The position numbers were made by a program, and so were the translations under genes. Below, piece after piece: positions 1-5,657 of a stretch of 12,491 bases of DNA. Under the pieces are notes generated by a model. That model saw only the letters and a program-made list of their open reading frames with translations. It searched no databases and was not told the DNA's origin. Numbering within the stretch: position 1 is the stretch's first letter; the number at the start of each line of letters is the position of its first letter. This DNA is from Phycisphaerae bacterium (GTDB lineage Bacteria > Planctomycetota > Phycisphaerae > Sedimentisphaerales > UBA12454): the NCBI GenBank assembly GCA_028712345.1, contig JAQTQF010000027.1, positions 1 to 12,491 of the forward strand, in the 5' to 3' direction.

Positions 1-135
1 GCCGGTTTTCAGGCCCGACCACTTTCTTGCCCAGGATATCATTACAAACGGCAGATAATGGTCAGGTCCCAACAGGGTATGAAAAAAACCCATTGAGGCT
101 GCCGTTAAAATCAGGGCATTTATTTCTGTTGACAT
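1..135 (-). CDS. UreH/NiCoT-like membrane permease, N-terminal part (runs off window)
   Basis: Only the first 45 codons are present; the gene continues past position 1. The start is ATG at 135-133, preceded by a good AAGGAG ribosome site (minus strand, 147-142) seven bases away. The visible protein begins with a hydrophobic helix and then HTLLGPDHYLPF, followed by a short basic stretch (ARKWSG). A His followed a few residues later by Asp-His in the first membrane helix resembles the metal-binding signature of nickel/cobalt permeases (HX4DH), here with one extra residue, and the UreH/TauE-SafE-like transporters. Role inferred: inner-membrane metal-ion transport or export. Its promoter region matches that of the adjacent porin, and a NikR-family gene lies nearby, which fits nickel or cobalt. 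Family call is by eye from a fragment. Confidence 0.55.
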   Translation of the reverse strand, partial: MSTEINALILTAASMGFFHTLLGPDHYLPFVMISWARKWSGLKTG

Positions 136-146
136 AACCTGCTCCT

Positions 147-175
147 TGCGCATAAAATAAAAAAAAATGTAATAC
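147..175 (-). promoter_or_regulatory. Putative operator copy 1 (GTATTAC-N15-ATGCGCA)
   Basis: Two-part element on the minus strand: GTATTAC (175-169), 15 AT-rich bases, ATGCGCA (153-147). It sits just downstream of the predicted transcription start and abuts the ribosome site. The same element, at the same distance from the -10 box, occurs upstream of the porin at 1567-1539, and a further copy lies at 1600-1572. Its total length (29 bp) is close to that of known NikR operators, but the half-sites are not the E. coli GTATGA/TCATAC type. Confidence 0.5.
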
Positions 176-187
176 CGTTATTTCGTA

Positions 188-216
188 AAAATACAGGATT
201 CGGTCCCGTTAATCAA
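188..216 (-). promoter_or_regulatory. Promoter of the UreH-like permease
   Basis: Minus strand: -35 TTGATT (216-211), 17-base spacer ending in TG, -10 TATTTT (193-188). The same blocks (TTTCTTGATT-N15-TGTATTTTTA) occur with identical spacing upstream of the porin, which supports both being real sigma-70-type promoters. Predicted start of transcription is near 181. Confidence 0.6.
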
Positions 217-236
217 GAAAAATCCGAACCGCCGCA

Positions 237-1511
237 TTAAAACGCTATTTGTACCCTTGCGCCTAACACGACGGCGTCTTTACTCGCTCCGTTGCCGCCG
301 GGATTGATAACATACTGAATATCAGGACTTACATTAAGCCAGGACGCTATCGCAATGTTGTAGTAAGTTTCAAAAACCGTTTCGTTATCGCAGCCGTAGC
401 CGTCCCCGTCGTTTGCGCCGGACTGTTCGGTAAATACGCCCTGTGCTATGCCGAAACCGAATACATCGTCGTCCCTGCCTTCAAATAATCCCTGATACTG
501 AAAACCGGCGCTCCAGAAATTCGTAATATCGTCAACTTTTCCGTTGGCCCAGCCGTATCTGAAAAACACGCCCAAACCCTGTTCGTCGCCGGGTTCATCG
601 TTTTCTTTCCAAATCATCTGGTCGCAAGCGGTATAAAAACCGGTATCGTCGCGGCGATTGTTGCTATTGGAAAATTTTTGCTTTTCTCTGCCGTCCGCCC
701 AAACGCCGAGGCGGTATGCCCCTCGCAAAGGCCCTTTGGCCGAAGAGAACTCGGGCGTCAGGCCCGTTTCAAAAATATAGAAAAAATCCCTGCCTTCGTC
801 AAAAGCAGTCTTAAAACCGCTCGTCCGCGCATCCGAATCGGCGTCGGCTGCCGCTGCCGAGATATACCAGTTATCGAACAGACGCAGATACCCTGCAACA
901 CCCAAGCCATTTTCAGGAAAAGGAATGGTTGGATTGTTCACAAGTACGGCGTTGAGAAACTGGCTGGTTTCATCGTTGGCGTAAGTGCTGCAATCGAAAG
1001 CCACCGGGCAGCTATGATGCTCGAAACCGCAGGTGAGGTTTATTTTTCCGGCCCGCAGACGCAGATTGCCGTCGAAAGCGCTTTGCTCGTACCATAATTC
1101 AGTTATGTCCATTGCACGGTCGCCGGCCGCATCGCCATTGACGCCGAAAAAACTGCCTACTGCCGGAGCGTCAATTCCTTCCGAATAACTGCCTTCGGCA
1201 AGCATATAGAAACTTCCGCCTTCAATGCTGAAGAGCTTTTGCATATTCGCCGACAAACTCAGCTCGTAACTTCCCGAAAAACGGCCTGCCCGGCGGTGGG
1301 TGCTAAGGCCGCCTCTGACATTCTGCTGATAAATCTGGGTGGCGCCAAGCTCCAGCTTCAGGCCGTCAGCGGCAATTTTGTCGTTAATTCCGAAAAAGCC
1401 GCCCGTCAATGTATCTCTTTCCCAGATATTCTGCACCTCGTCTTGCGCCGCGCACAAACTACCGATGGCAAACATCACAATTAAACCCAGCAACATCCAT
1501 CCTTTTCTCAT
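237..1511 (-). CDS. OprB-family outer-membrane porin
   Basis: A 424-residue protein. It has an N-terminal signal peptide (Met-Arg-Lys, hydrophobic core to about residue 20, likely cut near CAA-QDE). The OprB-like start of the mature part follows (WERDTLTGGFFG near residues 30-39). Many alternating aromatic/hydrophobic strands follow. Near the end is YYNIAIASWLNVSPDIQYVINPGG-type sequence (shown here only in part), typical of the carbohydrate-selective porin family, and the last residue is Phe, the usual C-terminal signal of barrel outer-membrane proteins. Length is normal for OprB. Family members pass sugars. In this neighbourhood (UreH-like permease, NikR, shared promoter-operator) a role in metal or metal-chelate entry is inferred instead. 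The start ATG at 1511 has an AGAAGG ribosome site just upstream. It is divergent from the cupin-nikR pair. Confidence 0.85.
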   Translation of the reverse strand: MRKGWMLLGLIVMFAIGSLCAAQDEVQNIWERDTLTGGFFGINDKIAADGLKLELGATQIYQQNVRGGLSTHRRAGRFSGSYELSLSANMQKLFSIEGGSFYMLAEGSYSEGIDAPAVGSFFGVNGDAAGDRAMDITELWYEQSAFDGNLRLRAGKINLTCGFEHHSCPVAFDCSTYANDETSQFLNAVLVNNPTIPFPENGLGVAGYLRLFDNWYISAAAADADSDARTSGFKTAFDEGRDFFYIFETGLTPEFSSAKGPLRGAYRLGVWADGREKQKFSNSNNRRDDTGFYTACDQMIWKENDEPGDEQGLGVFFRYGWANGKVDDITNFWSAGFQYQGLFEGRDDDVFGFGIAQGVFTEQSGANDGDGYGCDNETVFETYYNIAIASWLNVSPDIQYVINPGGNGASKDAVVLGARVQIAF

Positions 1512-1538
1512 AGACCTTCTTTCTTCGTAATACTCAGG

Positions 1539-1600
1539 TGCGCATAAAATTTTAAAAATCGTAATACCAATTGCGCATAAAAATACATTATTTGTATTAC
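1539..1600 (-). promoter_or_regulatory. Tandem operator copies 2 and 3 upstream of the porin
   Basis: Two head-to-tail copies on the minus strand. The first is GTAATAC (1600-1594), 15 bases, ATGCGCA (1578-1572). The second is GTATTAC (1567-1561), 15 bases, ATGCGCA (1545-1539). Period is 33 bp. A third GTATTAC at 1533-1527 is followed, again after 15 bases, by ATGAGAA, which is the porin start codon; it may be a decayed third unit. The first copy overlaps the -10/spacer, a position expected for repression; the second lies downstream of the start, as in the permease. Confidence 0.5.
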
Positions 1601-1608
1601 CGAATCAA
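1580..1608 (-). promoter_or_regulatory. Promoter of the OprB porin
   Basis: Minus strand: -35 TTGATT (1608-1603), 17-base spacer ending in TG, -10 TATTTT (1585-1580). Its blocks and spacings match the permease promoter at 216-188. Predicted transcription start is near 1573. Confidence 0.6.
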
Positions 1609-1616
1609 GAAATAAT

Positions 1617-1644
1617 TTGCAAATTTGTAATTTTTCGGTAAAAT
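1617..1644 (+). promoter_or_regulatory. Possible promoter of cupin-nikR
   Basis: TTGCAA (1617-1622), 16-base spacer, TAAAAT (1639-1644). The spacing is good and the -10 fair. It lies 32 bases before the cupin start and next to the operator array, so the same regulator could affect both directions. Confidence 0.4.
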
Positions 1645-1676
1645 GACAATTTGACTGAAGTTTCGGGAGTAAAAAG

Positions 1677-2027
1677 ATGACAATAGAAGCTTTCGTAACG
1701 GAGCTGGCTGAGAACAGCGAGTATCAATCCCTGTTCAAAGCCCCCGCTACCTGCGGTATGCACGCCGGAAGGGTTTATTTAAAGGGCGGCGACGAATGCG
1801 GCCGACATTCCACCCACGACAGAGAGGAAATGCTCGTATTCCTCTCCGGCAAAGGACTGGCGGTTATCGGCGAGAATAAAACGCTCGAAGTGGGACAGGG
1901 GAAGGTTCTTTATATTCCGCCTCAAACGCTGCACAATATAAAAAATATGGCTGACGAGCCGTTGAGTTATATTTTCTGTGTTGTTCCTGTAAACTCTAAT
2001 GGGGGAAATGAAAATGTCGGACATTGA
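1677..2027 (+). CDS. Small single-domain cupin protein
   Basis: A 116-residue protein with one cupin barrel. Motif 1 is around H44-x2-H47-x3-E51 with the following Gly at 58. Motif 2 is GQGKVLYIPPQTLHNIKN at residues 73-90, with P81/P82 and H86. H44, H47, E51 and H86 are the likely metal ligands. Cupin_2 proteins of this size bind metals or small ligands, and function cannot be read from the fold. The start ATG at 1677 follows GGGAG (1665-1669) at good distance. The 3' end overlaps nikR by 14 bases, so the two genes are almost surely translated from one mRNA. A role in metal handling or as a regulator partner is inferred from this coupling only. Confidence 0.8.
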   Translation: MTIEAFVTELAENSEYQSLFKAPATCGMHAGRVYLKGGDECGRHSTHDREEMLVFLSGKGLAVIGENKTLEVGQGKVLYIPPQTLHNIKNMADEPLSYIFCVVPVNSNGGNENVGH

Positions 2028-2430
2028 AAGAATAGGCGTATCGCTCGAAAAAGAACTGCTTGCCGCGTTCGATAAAAAAATCGGCGGTAAGGGCTACAAA
2101 AACCGCTCAGAGGCAATCCGCGATTTAATCCGTGAAGATTTATCGAGACAAAAAATCGAACACAAAAAAACTCCGGCAATAGGAGGCATTTTTCTTGTTT
2201 ACGACCACCACACCGCGCATATTTCGAGCGTCTTCAAGAAACTCGGCTGCCACAAACCGATAAAAACAATCTCATCGACCCATGTTTATATCGACAGTCA
2301 AAATTGTCTTGAGGTGCTTTTGGTTCGCGGTCTGGCCTGCGACATAAACAAGCTCGGCGAAACGATGATTAGCCTTCGCGGCGTAAAACACGGATATATC
2401 AATCTCGTTGCAGTGGGACGCCGCAAATAA
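2014..2430 (+). CDS. nikR: NikR-family metal-responsive repressor with altered metal ligands
   Basis: Start ATG at 2014 is chosen because GGGGGA (2001-2006) lies at ideal distance; ATGs at 1999 and 2008 lack such a site. The product is 138 residues, the usual NikR length. Residues 4-43 form the ribbon-helix-helix DNA-binding domain (IERIGVSLEKELLAAFD, then GYKNRSEAIRDLIRE). Residues 53-136 form the ACT-like metal-binding domain, with HVYIDSQNCLEVLLVRG and RGVKHGYINL. Aligned without gaps to E. coli NikR, H87 and C95 are kept (H90, C98). However, H76 is C79 (with H80 beside it) and H89 is Y92, so two of four high-affinity nickel ligands differ. Metal specificity may therefore differ from nickel. 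It follows and overlaps the cupin. Likely targets are the porin and permease promoters. Confidence 0.85.
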   Translation: MSDIERIGVSLEKELLAAFDKKIGGKGYKNRSEAIRDLIREDLSRQKIEHKKTPAIGGIFLVYDHHTAHISSVFKKLGCHKPIKTISSTHVYIDSQNCLEVLLVRGLACDINKLGETMISLRGVKHGYINLVAVGRRK

Positions 2431-2453
2431 TATCTTCGGCAGTGCCTGCCAGC

Positions 2454-2846
2454 TTAATTGTCTGTCAGTAGTGTTTGGCAAAAAGCATATATCGCCAAAG
2501 CCGCTACCATCATATAAAAAAGACATAATTGCCAGTGCTGAATAAAGCTGTTGACACCTGCGTTCGCCAGCAAAGCCAGCCTCTCAAATAATTGAAGGGA
2601 CTCGAACAATATTACAGGATATGCGCAAAATGCCGCTATTGCCGTTGTTGGAAACAAAATAACCCCCGTAAGCAGCAGTCGTTCCTGCCAGATGACTTTT
2701 CTCAGAGCATTTTGCTGCTCAAGCATTTTAACTTCGGATATAAGTTTTTCAGAAAATCCTCGGCGAGGCAACTCCTGATGCTTTTTTAATGTTTTTTTCA
2801 GCATCAGGTCGAATTTTTGTTCGTTTTGTTTATTTTCAGGCGGCAT
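2454..2846 (-). CDS. Putative membrane anti-sigma factor
   Basis: A 130-residue protein starting at 2846, two bases after the sigma-factor stop codon, so it is translationally linked to it. The first ~55 residues are charged and helical with no cysteine/histidine zinc motif. Two membrane helices follow at about 57-80 and 105-124, with a short C-terminal tail. I recognise no named family. Position directly downstream of an ECF sigma gene, plus a soluble N-terminal part on a membrane anchor, suggests an anti-sigma factor that holds the sigma factor at the membrane. This is inference from context. It is convergent with nikR, with 23 bases between the stop codons. Confidence 0.55.
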   Translation of the reverse strand: MPPENKQNEQKFDLMLKKTLKKHQELPRRGFSEKLISEVKMLEQQNALRKVIWQERLLLTGVILFPTTAIAAFCAYPVILFESLQLFERLALLANAGVNSFIQHWQLCLFYMMVAALAIYAFCQTLLTDN

Positions 2847-2848
2847 AA

Positions 2849-3403
2849 TTAAAACCCTTCGATTTTATCATTTAGAATTTCTTTAAGTTTTTCTCTTCCG
2901 CGAAACAGATAGATTTTAACTGTATTCTGTCGCTTCTTCATAATATCCGCAATCTCTTTAATACTCTTGTCCTGACGATAATACAAAACTATCGCCATTG
3001 CCATATCGGGCGGCAGTTTTTTTACCGCATCCCATACTATTTCAGTTTCCTGCACCGGCAAGACGGAAAATTCCGGTTCGGTATATTCATTTTGAAGCTG
3101 CCGGAGATGCTTTTGCCGACAGCTTTTCTGTCTTATATATCCTATCGCCTTATTATATGTAATTTTCCAAAGCCAGGTACCAAGTTTCGACCGTCCGGCA
3201 TATTTGCCGATTCCTTTATATGCCGCAAAAAATGTCTCGCTTGCCACATCTTCGGCCTCATCGGCGTCAAGCCCTACCGTCCGGCAGCACAAAAACACCT
3301 GCTGGGCGTATTTTTTGATAAACCAGGCAAAAGCGTCTCCATCGCCGCTGCGCAGCCGACGCAATATGCCAATATCTTCGTTTTGTCCGGTACTATCCGC
3401 CAA
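2849..3403 (-). CDS. ECF-type RNA polymerase sigma factor
   Basis: A 184-residue protein. Residues ~23-92 form sigma region 2 (AFAWFIKKYAQQVF, then ADEAEDVASETFFAAYKGI and KLGTWLWKITYNKAIGYIR). Residues ~120-175 form region 4 (WDAVKKLPPDMAMAIVLYY, then SIKEIADIMKKRQNTVKIYL and FRGREKLKEIL), the -35-binding helix-turn-helix. There is no sigma-1 or sigma-3, which makes it ECF class. The start is TTG at 3403-3401; no in-frame ATG exists before region 2, and AGAAAGGA lies at the right distance upstream. It directs transcription of specific promoters. Its own promoter (3450-3421, minus) shares TGAAAC/GACTAAC with two rightward promoters nearby, implying autoregulation. A membrane protein, probably its anti-sigma partner, follows at once. 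Confidence 0.88.
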   Translation of the reverse strand: MADSTGQNEDIGILRRLRSGDGDAFAWFIKKYAQQVFLCCRTVGLDADEAEDVASETFFAAYKGIGKYAGRSKLGTWLWKITYNKAIGYIRQKSCRQKHLRQLQNEYTEPEFSVLPVQETEIVWDAVKKLPPDMAMAIVLYYRQDKSIKEIADIMKKRQNTVKIYLFRGREKLKEILNDKIEGF

Positions 3404-3420
3404 AAAAGTTCCTTTCTTGT

Positions 3421-3450
3421 GTTAGTCGCGCAGAAAGGCGAAAAGTTTCA
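3421..3450 (-). promoter_or_regulatory. ECF promoter of the sigma factor gene (autoregulatory)
   Basis: Minus strand: TGAAAC (3450-3445), 17 bases, GACTAAC (3427-3421). TGAAAC resembles the -35 box of many ECF sigma factors (GAAC core). The element ends 17 bases before the TTG start, giving a very short leader. Its -35 is back to back with that of the rightward promoter at 3458. Confidence 0.65.
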
Positions 3451-3457
3451 AAATTTT

Positions 3458-3488
3458 TGAAACCTTTCTGCCTAATCTTCTGACTAAC
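3458..3488 (+). promoter_or_regulatory. ECF promoter of the 23-residue microprotein
   Basis: TGAAAC (3458-3463), 18 bases, GACTAAC (3482-3488). Together with the leftward promoter it forms the palindrome GTTTCAAAATTTTTGAAAC (3445-3463). The 32 bases from GACTAAC onward match those of the next copy at 3638 in 26 positions. Confidence 0.65.
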
Positions 3489-3544
3489 AGGCGATATCGC
3501 AACTATAATTATCCTAAAAACCGATTATTTTGAAAGGAATAAGT

Positions 3545-3616
3545 ATGAACTTCATAGCTTTAATACCATTCATAGTCACGATTGTAATAATTATTGTGGT
3601 TTTCAGGTTTTTTTGA
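3545..3616 (+). CDS. 23-residue single-helix membrane microprotein (truncated paralogue?)
   Basis: ATG at 3545 follows AGGA (3535-3538) at six bases; the stop TGA is 3614-3616. The whole peptide is one hydrophobic helix, with IPFIVTIVIIIVVFRFF as its last 17 residues. This matches the first membrane helix of the protein encoded at 3713 (LPFIVGIVAILTVFWYF) at 10 of 17 positions, and the DNA is also similar. The stop codon is the first three bases of the TGAAAC box of the next promoter. So it is either a remnant of a tandem duplication or a retained membrane microprotein. It has its own ECF promoter and ribosome site, which favours expression. Confidence 0.5.
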   Translation: MNFIALIPFIVTIVIIIVVFRFF

Positions 3617-3644
3617 AACCTTTTTATTTAGTCTTGCGACTAAC
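3614..3644 (+). promoter_or_regulatory. ECF promoter of the three-TM membrane protein
   Basis: TGAAAC (3614-3619), 18 bases, GACTAAC (3638-3644). Spacing and flanks (leading T run, ACA/CTTT after the boxes) are as in the copy at 3458. It starts within the stop codon of the microprotein and lies 69 bases before the next gene. Confidence 0.65.
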
Positions 3645-3712
3645 AAGCGAAATCGTAACAATAATCAGCGAAAATTGAACAACTAAATTTTAAAGAAAGG
3701 CAGGCAAGCAAT

Positions 3713-4156
3713 ATGTTTTCTCAAATTATGGGTTTAACCGTTGTCAACGGCAATGAAACAATCGATATCGGCGCATGGCCTTTTATAATCGGTTCTTTAC
3801 CGTTTATTGTTGGAATCGTCGCAATTCTTACAGTTTTCTGGTATTTTCTGGGAAGAAAACGATTCGAGCATCAGCAGATTCTGGCAGCGATTGAAAAAGG
3901 CACGCCTCTTTCAGAACTAAGACCTTTGAAAAATGCCGGCGCCGACTGGATAAGAAGCCTGACGGCTGGGGTTGCTTTTTTGATGATAGGCATAGGCGCA
4001 GCGACTATCGTATTGATTCTCAAAAAATCTCAATTTAACGAGCGTATCGGTCTGGGAATATTTTGTGCCTTGGTATTTTTCGCTATCGGCGTCTCCCAAT
4101 TTATCCGTGGTATTCTGCAGCGAAAATATGACAAAAACTTACCGTCAAAAGATTAG
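3713..4156 (+). CDS. Three-TM membrane protein, DUF6249-like
   Basis: A 147-residue protein. Membrane helices lie at about residues 22-46, 84-103 and 112-133. Between helices 1 and 2 is a cytoplasmic segment with RFEHQQILAAIEKGTPLSEL (49-68). This arrangement, a helix then an E-x-x-x-IxxxIEKG segment then two helices, recalls the DUF6249 membrane proteins often found beside ECF sigma factors; the function of that family is unknown to me. A ribosome site lies in AAAGGCAGG, ten bases before ATG. It is transcribed from an ECF-type promoter matching the sigma gene's own, so it is a probable regulon member or envelope sensor/effector. Its stop overlaps the rtcB stop by two bases on the opposite strand, with no room for a separate terminator. 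Confidence 0.65.
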   Translation: MFSQIMGLTVVNGNETIDIGAWPFIIGSLPFIVGIVAILTVFWYFLGRKRFEHQQILAAIEKGTPLSELRPLKNAGADWIRSLTAGVAFLMIGIGAATIVLILKKSQFNERIGLGIFCALVFFAIGVSQFIRGILQRKYDKNLPSKD

Positions 4157-5583
4157 CCTTTAACGCAAATGAGGGGCTTTAATTTCGCGACTTTTTTAGC
4201 AAGGCCGGCATTTGCGGTTGCTTCGACTACTGCACTGACATCCTTGTAAGCGTCGGGGGCCTCTTCCGCAATGCCGCGCATTGAATCTGATTTTATGATG
4301 ATGTTTCTGTCTGCAAGGGTTCTGATAATTTCGCCGCCTTTAAATTGTTTCGCTGCCGCGGTTCTGCTCAAACTTCTTCCCGCACCGTGACAGGCCGAGC
4401 CGAACGCAACACCCATACTCTCGCTGGTTCCGGCAAGGATATATGAAGAGGTTCCCATTGAGCCGCCGATTAGAACGGGCTGGCCGAAAGATTTATATCT
4501 GGCAGGCAAATCATTACTGCCCGGCCCGAATGAGCGGGTCGCTCCCTTGCGATGAACAAGCAGCTTTTTAATTTTTCCGCCGACGCTGTGCTCCTCAAAT
4601 TTCGCGGTGTTATGACTGACATCATAGAGCATTTGCAAATCCGCTTTTGGTAAAATTTGGGCGAATGTCCTGCGGACAAGCTCGGTCAAAATCTGCCTGT
4701 TGGCAAGAGCGCAGTTTATTCCGCTCCGCATAGCGCCGAGATAATCGCGGCCAAGCGGACTGTTTATCGGCACACAGGCAAGTTCTCTGTCCGGCAGGTC
4801 GATGCCGTAACTTGCCGCCTCATTTGCCATTTGCCTAAGATAATCGGTGCCGATTTGGTGGCCCAGGCCGCGTGAGCCGCAGTGAATACTAACCAGTAAA
4901 TCATTTTTCTTTATACCGAAGCCGGCGGCGATTTTCTCGTCGTAAATATCAACGACTTTTTGCACTTCAAGATAGTGATTGCCGCTGCCGAGCGTTCCCA
5001 TTTCATCAGCCTGCCGTTTTTTCGCCTGCGAAGAAACATTTTGCGGCAATGCGCCGCCCATACAGCCGCCTTCCTCGATGAATCGCAAATCTTCTTTTGT
5101 GCCGTAGCCGTTCTCGACCGCCCAGACCGCCCCGCCGCCGAGCATTTCATCGAGCTGTTTTGTGCTGAGCGAGATTTTACCTGTACTGCCTACGCCTGCG
5201 GGAATGTCCCTGAAAAGCAAGGCCGCAAGTTTTTCTGAAATGGATTTTATGTCATCTTCGACCAGACCGGTATGGAGTGTTCTAACTCCGCAGGCAATAT
5301 CGAAGCCGACGCCTCCGCCGGATATTACCCCGCCCGCATCAGGGTCAAAGGCCGCTACTCCGCCGATTGTGAAACCATAACCCATATGCGCATCGGGCAT
5401 CGCGAAAGAGGCTTTGACAATCCCCGGCAGGGCCGCAACATTGCAGACCTGCGAAATGGTTTTCTCGTCGATGCCGTTTAACAGAGTCTTATCGGTAAAA
5501 ATAACGGCAGGCACTTTCATTGTACCTGCCGCTTCGATTTGCCACTGATTCTCAGCAACCTGTTTTAATTGTGGTCTTGTCAT
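4153..5583 (-). CDS. rtcB: tRNA-splicing/RNA-repair ligase RtcB
   Basis: A 476-residue GTP- and Mn-dependent ligase that joins RNA 2',3'-cyclic phosphate (or 3'-phosphate) ends to 5'-OH ends in the cytoplasm. All family motifs are present: PDAHMGYGFTIGG (63-75), SGGGVGFDIACGVR (88-101), GTLGSGNHYLEVQ (196-208), SIHCGSRGLGHQ (232-243), DVSHNTAKFEEH (321-332) and ACHGAGRSLSR (397-407). Metal ligands C98, H203, H234 and H324 and the guanylylated H399 can be assigned; the first three have the same numbers as in Pyrococcus RtcB. Length matches the long archaeal/eukaryotic-like form. No archease or rtcA/rtcR is visible. The start ATG at 5583 is preceded by a GGTGA-containing intergenic repeat. It probably lay directly behind ahcY before the RM cassette entered. 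Confidence 0.95.
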   Translation of the reverse strand: MTRPQLKQVAENQWQIEAAGTMKVPAVIFTDKTLLNGIDEKTISQVCNVAALPGIVKASFAMPDAHMGYGFTIGGVAAFDPDAGGVISGGGVGFDIACGVRTLHTGLVEDDIKSISEKLAALLFRDIPAGVGSTGKISLSTKQLDEMLGGGAVWAVENGYGTKEDLRFIEEGGCMGGALPQNVSSQAKKRQADEMGTLGSGNHYLEVQKVVDIYDEKIAAGFGIKKNDLLVSIHCGSRGLGHQIGTDYLRQMANEAASYGIDLPDRELACVPINSPLGRDYLGAMRSGINCALANRQILTELVRRTFAQILPKADLQMLYDVSHNTAKFEEHSVGGKIKKLLVHRKGATRSFGPGSNDLPARYKSFGQPVLIGGSMGTSSYILAGTSESMGVAFGSACHGAGRSLSRTAAAKQFKGGEIIRTLADRNIIIKSDSMRGIAEEAPDAYKDVSAVVEATANAGLAKKVAKLKPLICVKG

Positions 5584-5585
5584 TT

Positions 5586-5617
5586 TTCACCACAGAGCCC
5601 GCAGAGTTCGCAGAGAG
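5586..5617 (-). repeat. 9-base-period intergenic repeat before rtcB
   Basis: On the plus strand CAGAGCCCG (5593-5601), CAGAGTTCG (5602-5610) and CAGAGAG (5611-5617) are three successive near-copies, followed toward the gene by CACAG/TTCAC. On the coding strand it reads CTCTGCGAACTCTGCGGG and then CTCTGTGGTGAAA. Dispersed intergenic repeats of this CTCTGCG/CGCAGAG type occur in many bacterial genomes (general knowledge). Here it ends at the rtcB start and supplies its weak ribosome site. Confidence 0.55.
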
Positions 5618-5629
5618 TTTTTTGTTTTT

Positions 5630-5657
5630 AATAACGGTAGTGTTCCGCTTTATACGG
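5630..5657. repeat. Left copy of 28-bp direct repeat (duplicated ahcY 3' end)
   Basis: Identical over 28 bases to 7602-7629, the last codons of ahcY. In the ahcY frame (minus strand) it would read PYKAEHYRY followed by TAA, so this copy also gives a full gene end. It lies 46 bases before rtcB and supplies the last codon and the stop codon of the restriction enzyme gene. Beyond the exact 28 bases, about 17 more AT-rich bases on the rtcB side resemble the other copy imperfectly. Confidence 0.85.

Noticed and set aside
78..110. GTATGA as a classical NikR site
   Set aside because: It lies inside the permease coding region and has no TCATAC partner at the required distance.
197..231. Imperfect stem (GGATTCGG ... 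CCGAACC) as terminator of the porin gene
   Set aside because: The loop is about 20 bases, the stem is bulged and no clear T run follows, and it overlaps the permease promoter spacer.
1999..2013. Earlier NikR start codons at 1999 and 2008
   Set aside because: The strong GGGGGA lies after or on them and fits only the ATG at 2014; NikR homologues also begin near that point.
2438..2450. GGCAG-TGC-CTGCC as a terminator between nikR and the convergent gene
   Set aside because: Only five pairs and no T run on either strand.
3419..3490. Large inverted repeat GTTAGTC...GACTAAC as a mobile element end or attachment site
   Set aside because: It is fully explained by two divergent ECF promoters sharing one intergenic region, and a third promoter copy without the inverted partner lies nearby.
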